Assembly: GCA_003945285.1 (NCBI GenBank)
Contig: AP019005.1
Coordinates: 2,059,747-2,123,746, forward strand
Reading direction: 5' to 3'
Origin: Hydrogenimonas sp.
GTDB taxonomy: Bacteria; Campylobacterota; Campylobacteria; Campylobacterales; Hydrogenimonadaceae
Length of the DNA stretch: 64,000 nucleotides
A program made the translations under genes and the position numbers. The first letter of the stretch is position 1. Every line of letters begins with the position of its first letter. Below are positions 42,784-52,858 of this stretch, in pieces. The notes under the pieces are model-generated. The model was given only the letters and a program-made list of their open reading frames with translations, did no database searches and was not told the origin of the DNA.

Positions 42784-44895
42784 CTAAAGCCTGACCCTGT
42801 AGACTTTGGCCCAGGGGCTCATCACGACCGGCTCGAAAAGCTCGGGATCGTATCGGTCGAAAAAGAACATCTGTATATAGTTCGATCTGAGCGTCTTCTC
42901 ATCCAGCAGTATAAAAGTGTTGTAGCTCTTCGCGAAGAGCAGAGATAGTCTGCTTTCGGGGTAGATCTCCTGGGCGGAAACCTTTGTCTTCCCGTTTTTC
43001 AGCATCTCGACTGTTATGAAACTCTTCATAGGTATCTTCTGCTTTCCGATAATAACGAGCCCCTTCTCCTTGTCGAGACGGATGTCATTGTCGAAAATGA
43101 TCATCTTTTTGCCGTTTTGCGCAACAACCATCGTAGTATATAGCGGGTTGTCCGTTCTCTTGCCGCTTACCAGATCCCTCGCACTGAAAGCCTTTACCGT
43201 CGAGAATATGCGGCTCATACGCCATGGAAGGTAGAGATATACCTCTCTGCTCTTTTTGGGCAGTTCGAACGTTTCCTCATATTTCAGCCTCTCTAGATAC
43301 TCACCGGGGTTGATCTGGTCCGGCTTACCGTTTCTAAAAAGTGTATCGGCGACGGTTTTGTAGTTCGATGAGACATATGTCTCAACCGCAACTCTAGAAA
43401 GCCTCGCAGCCTCCAGTTGTGAATCTGTAGTCAATATTTCGGAGACTATGAAGTTGTCGTGACTATGCTTGCCTCCGTCTATAAGGGTGTTCTTGTTTCC
43501 ATAATACCAGATGGGGTACCCGTAGTCCCACCACGCTATGACATAATCTTTGTCGCTGCCTCTCTTCTTCAGGGCGTCAAGGACTTTCACTTCATATTTG
43601 TTGAATACGGTGGGAACCTTGTATCCCATAACATGCTTTATGTTGGGATAGAGAAGCAGAGCGGTGCCCAGAGCCATAAAGAGGTACTGATACCTTCTCT
43701 CTTTCATATATGAGGCTATCACATAAAGAAGATAGAGGGCCCCTATAGCGGCTACAGGTACTGCATAGACCGTAAAGCGCAGACCTCCCCAGAGTGCGAA
43801 TATACCTATGCCCATCAGCGGGAGAGTTATGACGAAAGATCTGTTTCGCCAAAGAAGCAGCAGATATCCCGCAATAGCGATCAGAAAGCCCGGAACGGAG
43901 CCCGATATTCTCCATGCCAGCATCTCGAAAGGTATCTTTCCGGCCTCTCTTATCGTCTGTGAGACCTGCAAAAACTTCAGCCCCTCCTCCTCAACACCGC
44001 GGCTGAGGTAGCTCATGAACTGGTTGTAGGCGAAATCGAACATATTCCCGGTAAAAAGAAAGAGAGCTATGACCGCATATGCAAAGTACTCGACAAATCT
44101 GTCCGGAACGAGTCCCCTTTTGAAAAGGAGATAGAGCACCGCAAGCAGCAGGAGCTTCAGCGGCAGATAGATCGCGAGCGCTCCGGCTATAGCGAGCGCT
44201 ATAAGCCGGTAAACCCCCTCCTCTCTCCTATGGAAAACGATCATATAGAGAATGTACATGACCCCTATGGCCAGAATCATCGCCCGGCCGGAGTTGTAGA
44301 GGTACGGGTAGATGGCGAACATAAAGGCGGCCGCCAGAGCGAACTCCAGCTTTCTGGTCTTTACGGCGCCCAGCAGAAAATAGACGATAAACATCGGCGC
44401 CATCGCCGAGAACATATCGCTGTCGTAGTAGCCTATCATCGTCCTGTTGTAGTAGCTCCACCCGACAGCCGCCAGAAGAGCCGCGAAGAAGCCGAGAATC
44501 GTCATTCCGTAAAGACGCCCTATGAGAATGACGGGGATTACGACCAGACCGGATATGACCGCGGGCATATACAAAATAACCGTATCGAGAGAGAAAGGAA
44601 GAAACTTGGCCGCAAAATAGCTGAGCGTTACGGTTGCGGTCATCCATATATCGGGAACCCTGGGGTTGTGCTGAAGGGTTCCGAAAAGCTCTTTCTGTAC
44701 ACCGCTGGCGAAGTAGTAGCCGTCGTTGGTGTTTATCATTATCTGCCCGTTCCAGTAGAACTCGGGAATACCAGAGGCCCAGTGGACCCAGATCATCCTT
44801 ACGGCTATGCTGAAAATATATGCCAGCGCCATAAGAAGCAGAAGATACTTCAAATCGATCTTTTCGTCGACTGTTTTGTTGCTGTTCACTCTCAT
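42784..44895 (-). CDS. pglB: oligosaccharyltransferase PglB (STT3 family)
   Basis: About 703 residues: roughly 13 transmembrane helices, an N-terminal loop with NTNDGYYFASG (metal-binding Asp), and a periplasmic domain with the catalytic WWDYGYPIWYYGNKNTLIDG. PglB moves a lipid-linked glycan onto Asn of periplasmic proteins. The N-terminus resembles C. jejuni PglB. ATG 44895 is taken over TTG 44910, which lies inside repeat copy D. Neighbours supply the glycan. Confidence 0.95.
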   Translation of the reverse strand: MRVNSNKTVDEKIDLKYLLLLMALAYIFSIAVRMIWVHWASGIPEFYWNGQIMINTNDGYYFASGVQKELFGTLQHNPRVPDIWMTATVTLSYFAAKFLPFSLDTVILYMPAVISGLVVIPVILIGRLYGMTILGFFAALLAAVGWSYYNRTMIGYYDSDMFSAMAPMFIVYFLLGAVKTRKLEFALAAAFMFAIYPYLYNSGRAMILAIGVMYILYMIVFHRREEGVYRLIALAIAGALAIYLPLKLLLLAVLYLLFKRGLVPDRFVEYFAYAVIALFLFTGNMFDFAYNQFMSYLSRGVEEEGLKFLQVSQTIREAGKIPFEMLAWRISGSVPGFLIAIAGYLLLLWRNRSFVITLPLMGIGIFALWGGLRFTVYAVPVAAIGALYLLYVIASYMKERRYQYLFMALGTALLLYPNIKHVMGYKVPTVFNKYEVKVLDALKKRGSDKDYVIAWWDYGYPIWYYGNKNTLIDGGKHSHDNFIVSEILTTDSQLEAARLSRVAVETYVSSNYKTVADTLFRNGKPDQINPGEYLERLKYEETFELPKKSREVYLYLPWRMSRIFSTVKAFSARDLVSGKRTDNPLYTTMVVAQNGKKMIIFDNDIRLDKEKGLVIIGKQKIPMKSFITVEMLKNGKTKVSAQEIYPESRLSLLFAKSYNTFILLDEKTLRSNYIQMFFFDRYDPELFEPVVMSPWAKVYRVRL

Positions 44896-44904
44896 TCCTA
44901 TTCT

Positions 44905-45070
44905 ACCCAAATCTCGAAATATAGATAGAAGAACTCGTCACGATCATTGCGGCCATGCACTTTGGGGAAAACCGTCGACGCACCTGACGGGTGCGCCTCA
45001 AATTTCCCCCAAACCGCCTGACCACAATGATCGCAACGATTTCAAACTATTCTATTTCGAGATTTGGGGT
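44905..45070. repeat. palindromic repeat family 1, copy D
   Basis: Ends ACCCAAATCTCGAAATA and TATTTCGAGATTTGGGG with the central CGCACC-TGAC-GGGTGCG hairpin. It lies just upstream of pglB and its other end forms the last codons (PQISK) and TAG stop of the GT2 gene. Confidence 0.9.
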
Positions 45071-45816
45071 CTATATTTTTGAAAACTTCTGTAAGTATAC
45101 CATCCAAAGTAGTAAACCGCCTTGTACCACGGAAGCTTCTCCACCTCCCTGTAGAGTTTCCAGTTGTAGAGGCTGGAGGCTATTTTATTGCTCGATATGG
45201 AGGAGCTTCTTACCCTGTAGTATGCAAGCGGCTCGTTTAGGCCGTAAGCGAAGGGGACTTTTTTAAGTATATCCAGCCACAGAGCGAAATCCTGACGCTT
45301 CAGAATATCTGGCATATAGAGCTTTCCGACTTTTTTCGTATCGTACACGGCGGTAAGGCACCCTATGACATTCTGCTTCAGAAGCTCTCTGTAATCTACA
45401 CGCTCCGGCGCATGTATGAGATCTATCTTCCTGCCGCCAGACTCCTCTATCCTGTAGTAGTCCGTATAGCTCAAAGCGACATCGCGCTCCTTCATGAAAG
45501 CAATCTGCTTTTCAAGCTTACTCCCGGCCCAGATGTCGTCTCCGTCCAGAAACGCTATATAGCGCCCTTCTGCCTCTTCGATAGCCCTGTTTCTGGCTAC
45601 GGCCGGGCCGCTGTTTCTCTCGAGCCGTATAAATCTGATGCGAGACTCCTTTTTGGCATACATCTCTGCGATTTCAGCAGTCCGGTCACCGCTTGCATCG
45701 TCAACAATGATCATCTCCCAGTTCCCATAACTCTGCGCCATGACTGAAAGGATCGCCTCTTCTAGATACGCCTGCGCATTGTAAGTCGGGGTAATCACAG
45801 ATACAAGATCAGTCAT
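45052..45816 (-). CDS. family 2 glycosyltransferase
   Basis: 254 residues: SVITPTYNAQAYLEEAILSV, IIVDDASGDRTAEIAEMYAK, and FLDGDDIWAGSKLEKQI (the DxD motif) define a GT-A family 2 transferase. Cytosolic face, adds a sugar to the lipid-linked glycan. Overlaps asnB by 8 nt. Its C-terminal five residues come from repeat copy D. Confidence 0.93.
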   Translation of the reverse strand: MTDLVSVITPTYNAQAYLEEAILSVMAQSYGNWEMIIVDDASGDRTAEIAEMYAKKESRIRFIRLERNSGPAVARNRAIEEAEGRYIAFLDGDDIWAGSKLEKQIAFMKERDVALSYTDYYRIEESGGRKIDLIHAPERVDYRELLKQNVIGCLTAVYDTKKVGKLYMPDILKRQDFALWLDILKKVPFAYGLNEPLAYYRVRSSSISSNKIASSLYNWKLYREVEKLPWYKAVYYFGWYTYRSFQKYRPQISK

Positions 45817-47623
45817 CCAGATACTCCTTGTGAAGCCTGTACCAGAGCGAGAGCACTAAGTATGAGTATATCTGCAAAGCACGATCCTGCCCCAAAACAT
45901 AGAAACGGTACATATCGTCTCTGATGCATGCTTCAGGCAGAAACCGTGAAAGAAAAGAGATATCTGTCAGACTGCTGATGCGCTCCTGTCCTTCACGCCT
46001 GAGCCACTGCTCAATCGGTGCGGCAAATCCCTGTTTCCTGCGATAGATCATATCATGGTCCATATACTTTTCCGCCACCTTTTTCAAGACGATCTTGCTC
46101 TGCCAGAGAGATGTTTTGTACTTCGACGCCAACGCAAATGCGTGCGACACCATCCTGTAGTCAAGAAAAGGCACACGCATCTCAAGGGTGTGTGCCATGC
46201 TCATGCGGTCACTCAGTGCCAGTAAATTGTCGCTCATATAGTAAGTAAGGTCATATTTAAGTACCTCCTCTATCCGGTACCGTCGTACAGGTATTTCGGG
46301 GGTGATCAACTGCTGATAGGAGATCATCTTCAGATAGCTTGCCGCGGGATCACGGTCGAGGGAGTGAAGCAGCCGTCCAAGCTGCCGCATCCGATTGCCC
46401 CAGCGGCTGGTTCTGTCAGAACGCCCCCGCGATATGAGACTGCCTGCCAGCCCTTTAGGCAGATAGGAGAGATACTTCCCCCAGACAAATGCCCTGTGCC
46501 GGTTATATCCGCCAAAAAGCTCATCCCCTCCCAGCCCGCTGAGTGCCACGCTGACATGACGTTTCGTCTCTTCTGCGAGGAAGAAGTTCAAAAAGACAGA
46601 GGTATCCGCATTGGGTTCATCCATAGAGACGATGATCTCTTCAAGCCGGTCATATACGGCATCAAAATCGGCGACAAGCCGGTGATGCTTTGTACCGTAG
46701 CGGCGCGCTATCCTCATGGCAAACGCACTCTCATCGAACAAGTCGGCATCCCGATAGCCTACCGAAAAGGTTTGAAGCGGTTTTCCCGTATGGGCTGCTG
46801 CCATCGCGGTGATCACACCACTATCGACCCCGCCGCTAAGAAAGCTTCCCACCTCCACGTCCGCAATCATCCGAAGCGACACGGCATCTTGCAGCAGGGT
46901 TTCCGTGCGGTCAGCCGCTTCTTGTAAGGTGAGCCTATTCTCCACAGGCTCATATGAAGGTGTATCATACCGCACGACATCACAGACAAGGGTATCTGTA
47001 TCTATCTCGCAGTAACTTCCCGGCGTAAGCTTGACGATCTCCTCGTAAGGGGTCTGCGGATGCGGGATATAGTGAAACTGCAGATACGCCGTTATTGCCT
47101 CCTTGTTAAGGTGCACAGAGACCCCGTCAAGCCCAACGATCGCTTTGAGTTCCGAAGCGAAACAGAGTTGTGAGTGCGACCGGTATAGGTAGAGTGGCTT
47201 GATGCCGTAACGGTCACGCACAAGAAAGAGTTTCCGCGCCTGCTTGTCGTAGAGCGCAAATGCGAACATCCCGTTAAACATCTTCAAAGAGTCCATGCCG
47301 TACTGTTCATAGGCGCGTAGCACCACCTCTGTATCGGAATCCGAATGAAAATGCATGCCTTCCGAGACCAACCGTTCCCTGATCTGTCGAAAGTTGAACA
47401 CCTCTCCATTATAGACGATCACACATCGGTCACTCTCCATAGGCTGATGTCCCGCATCTGAGAGATCCATGATGCTTAGCCTTCGATGTCCCAGACCCAC
47501 ACGCCCTTCAATCCACATTCCCTCATCATCTCTGCCACGGTGGGCAAGACGACGGTTCATATGCGCAATGCTACGTCTTTGTACCGACCCCTCTCTTTGG
47601 ATGATGCCGCTTATTCCGCACAC
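45809..47623 (-). CDS. asnB: glutamine-hydrolysing asparagine synthetase
   Basis: 604 residues. GTG 47623 is the start: it follows AAAGGAGA and puts Cys at position 2 (CGISGI), which is required as the glutaminase nucleophile after Met removal; the ORF extends eight codons further, which would block this. The synthetase domain has SFLSGGVDSGVITAMAA. In glycan clusters AsnB-like enzymes often amidate sugars, for example uronic acids, which would fit the epimerase genes nearby. Arg codons lean to CGN, unlike flanking genes. Confidence 0.93.
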   Translation of the reverse strand: MCGISGIIQREGSVQRRSIAHMNRRLAHRGRDDEGMWIEGRVGLGHRRLSIMDLSDAGHQPMESDRCVIVYNGEVFNFRQIRERLVSEGMHFHSDSDTEVVLRAYEQYGMDSLKMFNGMFAFALYDKQARKLFLVRDRYGIKPLYLYRSHSQLCFASELKAIVGLDGVSVHLNKEAITAYLQFHYIPHPQTPYEEIVKLTPGSYCEIDTDTLVCDVVRYDTPSYEPVENRLTLQEAADRTETLLQDAVSLRMIADVEVGSFLSGGVDSGVITAMAAAHTGKPLQTFSVGYRDADLFDESAFAMRIARRYGTKHHRLVADFDAVYDRLEEIIVSMDEPNADTSVFLNFFLAEETKRHVSVALSGLGGDELFGGYNRHRAFVWGKYLSYLPKGLAGSLISRGRSDRTSRWGNRMRQLGRLLHSLDRDPAASYLKMISYQQLITPEIPVRRYRIEEVLKYDLTYYMSDNLLALSDRMSMAHTLEMRVPFLDYRMVSHAFALASKYKTSLWQSKIVLKKVAEKYMDHDMIYRRKQGFAAPIEQWLRREGQERISSLTDISFLSRFLPEACIRDDMYRFYVLGQDRALQIYSYLVLSLWYRLHKEYLDD

Positions 47624-48591
47624 AGGATCTCCTTTGTCCGGTGGCAAAAACGTGCCATCGTAAACTGTGAAGCAAAGGCGTATCCCGCTTCCGCATAATG
47701 CTCGCGGGATGCCATTACCGCATCCACGGTAGCACTCAGTGTTTCTATCTCAAGCGGCTTTTGCTTCGCCCCCTCAAGCAGCTCTTTCATGCCGCCGTTT
47801 CTGGTGCCGATGACCGGAGTGCGGCAAAGCAGCGCCTCATGCGCCACCCTGTTCCATCCTTCACAAAACAGCGAATTGAGAACCACCAGATCACTCGCAC
47901 ACAAAAGCGTGATATAGTCGTCATGAGAGAGCTCAAGATGCACGGTATCGATATCCAGAGATTTGACTCCTGATGTTACAAGGTGTACATCGCATGATAC
48001 AAGCTTCTCATACACCGCATCCGTCCCCTTCTTTTTCTGCGGGTTACCGATGTAAATCACGGGTTTTTTCTCCAACCCGTACCGGTGCCTGAAACGGGCC
48101 ACCTCTTCCGGTGTGCGCCGATACCGCTCTATATCAAACGCATTGTACACCACTTCAATACGCGTAAATCCAAACTGCTCAAAATACGCCTTCCAATATT
48201 CGCTGACGACAATCAGTATATCTACCCGTTCCTTCTGCCACACCAGGCTTTTGAACGCCAAAAACTGCATGATGCGGGAGAAGATATTGCTATAGGCAAG
48301 ATCGTAATGGTGCGCGACAACTACGTTACGCACATCTTTCGGCAAAAAGAAGGCGGTTTCCAGCGCGCGGAAGGTCATATCGTATCTTCTGGCTCTTGGT
48401 GCACGGTAGAGCTTCCAGAAAAAAGAGAATACTCCAAGATATTTCAGCCAGGAACGTATGTTTGGCACGGGGACGATCTCCTCAACCCTGCACGATACCC
48501 CCTCAAGGCATCGTATCATGGCATCCTCATAAGCGTTGCCGCCGTATGCATGGCGTGATGTACGTATACGCAAGATGTTCCGTGTCTTCAT
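47611..48591 (-). CDS. family 4 glycosyltransferase
   Basis: 326 residues, GT-B fold: the C-terminal half has KKPVIYIGNPQKKKGTDAVY and FCEGWNRVAHEALLCRTPVI followed by GTRNGGMKELL, the donor-binding region of GT4. Overlaps asnB by 13 nt and the epimerase-like gene by 4 nt. Confidence 0.88.
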   Translation of the reverse strand: MKTRNILRIRTSRHAYGGNAYEDAMIRCLEGVSCRVEEIVPVPNIRSWLKYLGVFSFFWKLYRAPRARRYDMTFRALETAFFLPKDVRNVVVAHHYDLAYSNIFSRIMQFLAFKSLVWQKERVDILIVVSEYWKAYFEQFGFTRIEVVYNAFDIERYRRTPEEVARFRHRYGLEKKPVIYIGNPQKKKGTDAVYEKLVSCDVHLVTSGVKSLDIDTVHLELSHDDYITLLCASDLVVLNSLFCEGWNRVAHEALLCRTPVIGTRNGGMKELLEGAKQKPLEIETLSATVDAVMASREHYAEAGYAFASQFTMARFCHRTKEILCAE

Positions 48592-49520
48592 CTCAGTACC
48601 TTTTTGCGCAATGCCCGCAATATATACCGAAGATTGTGCGTATATGCCTCGAACCGCTTCGCATACTGCAAGAAAGCGGGCTCAAACTCACCCAATGCCT
48701 CAAGCTGTGTCGTCACATAGCGATGATAAAATCCGCTGCTAAGCGTCCCGTCCAATGCATAGAGCGACCAGTATCCCGTATCGTATTGCGGCAGTATCCG
48801 CAGCAGATTGGCGATATTGCGTGTATAAGCAACCTCCCATCGTTCGGGCAGTGCTTCGGCAAGCTCCCGTAGTGCCAGTACCGCCGAGATGTAGCCGTTG
48901 AGTACGCCGCTTGTCTGTAGACGTGGATACTCTTCGTAGATAAAATTTCCATCTACCAACATGCGCTTGAGTCCTCCCCCTTCAACGGGATATTCCAAAA
49001 ACGCTGCCGCACGCTCCGCTGCTTGCAAATAGCGTACCTCATCACTGTATCGCCAAGCACGCAGCAATGCGGAGATAGCCAACGCCTGCGCCAGTGCCGA
49101 TGACCACCGATCTGGCAAGTCCGCATATCGCGGATTTTTGTGCCCAATACACCACTCGCCCCTCTCTTGTTGATGCTTTACCAGCCAGTCACAATGCACC
49201 AACGCCCGCTGCCGCCACGTCGCATCATCCGCTTTTCTCCATGCCAGCCAGCAGGCAAGCGCATACTGCGAAATTTCCAGAGCATGAATATGCCATTTTC
49301 CGTCGTAGCCTTTGAAAAGGTAGACTCCTTCGTCACTGAAAGGGCCTTTGAAATCTGTAGCCTTCCTCGATATGTCGTAAAAGTAGAGATAGGGATCGGC
49401 CTCCCGCTCCGCCGGGCCGGTAAGCGGATAGAGAATATGCCAGTAGTCGTCGATCCTGTCTGTAAAGTATTGTAAAACCGTAACAAGTTTTCCGTGGCCC
49501 AAAAGACTCATTTTCGACAA
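48588..49520 (-). CDS. uronyl C5-epimerase-like protein (Glce C-terminal domain)
   Basis: 310 residues forming an (alpha/alpha) barrel-like pattern: DPYLYFYDISRKATDFKG at the start, then paired helices, and LPQYDTGYWSLYALDGT with FYHRYVTTQLEAL at the end, which recalls the C-terminal domain of D-glucuronyl C5-epimerases. A role in changing GlcA to IdoA in the surface glycan would agree with the UDP-uronate epimerase at 55741. Resemblance is by motif only. Confidence 0.6.
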   Translation of the reverse strand: MSKMSLLGHGKLVTVLQYFTDRIDDYWHILYPLTGPAEREADPYLYFYDISRKATDFKGPFSDEGVYLFKGYDGKWHIHALEISQYALACWLAWRKADDATWRQRALVHCDWLVKHQQERGEWCIGHKNPRYADLPDRWSSALAQALAISALLRAWRYSDEVRYLQAAERAAAFLEYPVEGGGLKRMLVDGNFIYEEYPRLQTSGVLNGYISAVLALRELAEALPERWEVAYTRNIANLLRILPQYDTGYWSLYALDGTLSSGFYHRYVTTQLEALGEFEPAFLQYAKRFEAYTHNLRYILRALRKKVLR

Positions 49521-50657
49521 AGCTCCATGTAGAGTCTACCCATTTCATCTACCTGTTTTTTTAACGAAAACTTCGATTTCGCTATCTCTATATTTCTTTC
49601 TCCGATCTCTTCTCGTTTCTCTTTTGAATAGCCGGCTACCTTCTCTATCGCATCTTTGAGAGCCTCACACTCTGCCGGAGGGACGATGACGTTTCCATAG
49701 CTCTCATCTACAATCTCCCTGACGCCGCCAACATCTGTAGCTATAATGACTCTACCTCTCGCAAGTGCCTCTATGAGCACCGTAGGCAGAGCCTCCGGTG
49801 TGGATGATGAGAGAACAACGGCATCCACGCTGTCCAGATAGTCACCTATATTCTCTATGAACCCCTTCATAGCTATAGATGACTCCAAACCTTTCCTCCT
49901 GATGCTCTCTGCCACACTCTCCTCAAAAGGCCTGTTTACCTCGGAGGCTCGCCCTACGATCTCAAACACAAGATCATCTCTTGCCGAAAGCTTCTCGACG
50001 GCACATATGAACTCTACCAGCCCTTTGCCCGGATCTATGGAGCTAATGTTGGAAAAAATCATCCGGCAATCCGTTATATACGACTGTAAGCTTGTCTTCG
50101 GGCACACCGGCTTCCAGCCAGCATCTTTTGACCGCTTCGGAGACACAGACCACTCTGTCGGAGCACCATCCGATATACCTGTAGAGCACACTATATATTT
50201 TCCCTTCTCTTATCAGGTGGTTGTGGGCGACAAACCCTACTCCGAAAAGTTTCGCCCAAAACGCGAAATAGATACTTGAAGTGAGTGAATTGGAGTGGAT
50301 AATATCTACTCTGTAACGATACTTCATATCCCGGACATATTTCCCGCTTACCAGAAAGTTTCCAAGTATACTGAAGAGTGCACCCGGACCTCTTCTAAGC
50401 TTAAGCTGGTACTGCCGTGGAATAGTTACAACCCTGCACCCGTCACACTTGAGCATCTTTACAAACCTGCTCTCCCTGGTAAAGACAACAGGATCAAAAA
50501 CTCCCCTGTCAATGCCCTCTATCAACCTTTTCAGCACTATCTCCCCTCCGGAATATCCATCCATTACATTGAGAAACGCTATACGGCAAAGAGCGGCACC
50601 ATCCCCTTTGGCTTCAGCTCTGTGGACCATAGGTACAACTTTCATAGATTTTCGCAT
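49508..50657 (-). pseudogene. family 4 glycosyltransferase split by a frameshift
   Basis: The N-terminal frame (50657 to 50043) has DGYSGGEIVLKRLIEGIDRG and ends KLTVVYNGLPDDFFQH. The C-terminal frame (to 49508) continues with SNISSIDPGKGLVEFICAV and STPEALPTVLIEALARGRVI. Removing one base from the six-T run (plus-strand A6 at 50053-50058) joins them into one GT4 with NGLPDDFSNISSIDPGKG. So either a disabled gene, a homopolymer sequencing error or phase-variable slippage. All other GT4 motifs are intact. Confidence 0.8.
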
Positions 50658-51804
50658 ACCTCTTTGCTATACCTTCCCATGAATATCTCTCTTCCACCAG
50701 TTTTCTGGCATTTCGTTCCATATATTCATACCTCTTTATATCGGATATGACTTCAACTATCTTCTCGGCCATCTTCGAGGCATCTTGCGGCACAACGATG
50801 CAGCTCTTTCCGTCTTGCACATCAATCGCTTCGAAACTGATCTCGGTCCCGATGACAACTTTTGACATAGACATGGCTTCGAGGACCTTATTCTTTATTC
50901 CGCTTCCGAATCTAAGCGGGGATACATATGCTGCCGCTCTCTCCAGATAACCTCTGATATCATCCACGAATCCGGTCACGACTATATCGTCGGAGTCATA
51001 TCTTTGAAGCCACTCTTTGGGCCTCTTCCCGACCACATAGAATTTTACCTTCACCCTCTTTCTGATCAGCGGCAAGACCTCTTCTATAAAAAATCTGACG
51101 GCATCCTCATTCGGCTGATAGGACATATCTCCCGTAAAAACCAGCGAATACTCTTCCTTTGCCGAAGGGGTAACGCTCTTGAAGTATGCGGTGTCAACTC
51201 CGTTTGGTATCCACTCCGCCTCTATATCCGGGTTGAGTTTCTTTATGTACTTGGAATCAACATCGGATACGAATACCGTTTTCCGGTACTTCGCATAGTT
51301 TACGGCCTCGAACCTCCTGTATTTCATCATCTCGATATATGTCACAACCTTTTTTACAAGCGACCTCTCCCTCTCCAGCATCCTCTCTTTGTTCAAAGAA
51401 ATGGAGTCTATGGGGAACAGTATCAACTTTTTTTGAATATTCCCGGAGACCATGGAGTAGACAGAAGCGAAAAAGGGCGAACTTATATGTATAATATCGT
51501 ACGCTTCGTGCACCTTCTCCAGCTTTTTTGCCAGAGCGTCCATATATCTCTCATACTTTATTATATTTATTGGAAGCGGTGTTGTAATCCATTTTATCAG
51601 CAGTTCAAGCTTTTTCGGAGGCTCTACAAACGGAATCAATTTAACCTCAACCCCTTCCACCCTCTTACAATCACTGTCATCCACAGTAAGAAGATCGGCT
51701 CTGTATCCGCTGCAACGCGTCAATATATTATAGTTGATTTTTGCAATGCCGTCTCTATGTTCCGGAAACGGAAAGGAGGGAGATACCAGCAGAACATTAA
51801 CCAT
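50614..51804 (-). CDS. family 4 glycosyltransferase
   Basis: 396 residues. GT-B enzyme with LVFTGDMSYQPNEDAVRFF, the acceptor-side N-terminal half and SPLRFGSGIKNKVLEAMSMS followed by KVVIGTEISFEAI, a GT4 donor site of the RfaB/PimA kind. Overlaps both neighbours on the same strand. Confidence 0.9.
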   Translation of the reverse strand: MVNVLLVSPSFPFPEHRDGIAKINYNILTRCSGYRADLLTVDDSDCKRVEGVEVKLIPFVEPPKKLELLIKWITTPLPINIIKYERYMDALAKKLEKVHEAYDIIHISSPFFASVYSMVSGNIQKKLILFPIDSISLNKERMLERERSLVKKVVTYIEMMKYRRFEAVNYAKYRKTVFVSDVDSKYIKKLNPDIEAEWIPNGVDTAYFKSVTPSAKEEYSLVFTGDMSYQPNEDAVRFFIEEVLPLIRKRVKVKFYVVGKRPKEWLQRYDSDDIVVTGFVDDIRGYLERAAAYVSPLRFGSGIKNKVLEAMSMSKVVIGTEISFEAIDVQDGKSCIVVPQDASKMAEKIVEVISDIKRYEYMERNARKLVEERYSWEGIAKRYAKIYESCTYGPQS

Positions 51805-52858
51805 TCAAAAGCTCCCTATAGAGCCGAATATGCTTTTCGGCCTGCTCTCCTATCGTAAACTTCCCGGCTCTCTTCAGTGAAGCTGCCCGGCTGAAAGAGT
51901 CGTAATTGCAGATCGCATACTCTATCTTTTTTTTTAGATCCGCAACATTGCCCGCTTCGAAGAGAAGTCCAACCTTTTCAGAGTCTACAATATCTCTAAT
52001 GCCACCGATATCCGGTGCCACAATCGGCTTTCCGCATGCAAGAGCCTCAATGGCCACCATGCCGAAAGACTCATATCTGGAAGGAATGACAACCAGGTCG
52101 GCCGCGCCCATATATTTTTCGACATCCGACCTGAAACCCTCGAACAGAATGGAGAGATTTTCGGAGCCGGCCCTTTGCGCTTTTTCGAGAAGTTCATTTT
52201 TGAACTCCAGATCTTCAGGGGTGTTTGCATTGACATCCCCCACAAAACGTACTGTTATCCTGCCGCTTACTGTTTTTGAAAGCTCTTTGAGCGCATCTAT
52301 CAGCAGATCCTGCCCTTTTATACGCTGAAATCTGCCTACGCAGACAATCTCTACAGACTCCTTGTTGAAGCCGCCTCCCCTCCCCTTGTCTATCTTGAAA
52401 TCGGTCCCTAGAAATATCACTCTTTTTTTGGACTCTTCAAACTCGGCACTATTGTTGACATCCGTTGAAACGCATATCACCCTGTCAACTATTTTGTCAA
52501 TCATGAAAGCCCTAAGCCCGAACGGCCTCTCCCAATACCCGTGGTTTGTCCACACCTTTTTGCTTTTGACAAAAAAGAGCAGCGGAAGTATATTGACGGA
52601 GTATGCATGAACGATATCAAAGCTGTTCAGCTTCCCGACAAGCTCTCTGTCGAAAACCGGAAGAGGTATCGATCTGTACCATCTCTTTTCTGTCTTGAAC
52701 TCCACAACGTCCAGACCTCTCTCCTCGGCTCTATCCTTTACAATACCGTGACAAAAGAGCGTCACCTTCACACTTTTGTCAAGCTCACCGGCCAGGCTGA
52801 GCAGATTGGACTCTCCTCCTCCGACCATGCTGTATTCTGTCATAAGCGCAACTCTCAT
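51797..52858 (-). CDS. family 4 glycosyltransferase
   Basis: 353 residues from ATG 52858 (MRVALMTEYSMVGGGESNLL), the family-like start; the ORF extends 13 codons further. C-terminal half has VCVGRFQRIKGQDLLIDAL and PSRYESFGMVAIEALACGKP with the E-x7-E region. Overlaps the pyruvyltransferase gene by ATGA. Confidence 0.92.
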   Translation of the reverse strand: MRVALMTEYSMVGGGESNLLSLAGELDKSVKVTLFCHGIVKDRAEERGLDVVEFKTEKRWYRSIPLPVFDRELVGKLNSFDIVHAYSVNILPLLFFVKSKKVWTNHGYWERPFGLRAFMIDKIVDRVICVSTDVNNSAEFEESKKRVIFLGTDFKIDKGRGGGFNKESVEIVCVGRFQRIKGQDLLIDALKELSKTVSGRITVRFVGDVNANTPEDLEFKNELLEKAQRAGSENLSILFEGFRSDVEKYMGAADLVVIPSRYESFGMVAIEALACGKPIVAPDIGGIRDIVDSEKVGLLFEAGNVADLKKKIEYAICNYDSFSRAASLKRAGKFTIGEQAEKHIRLYRELLNG

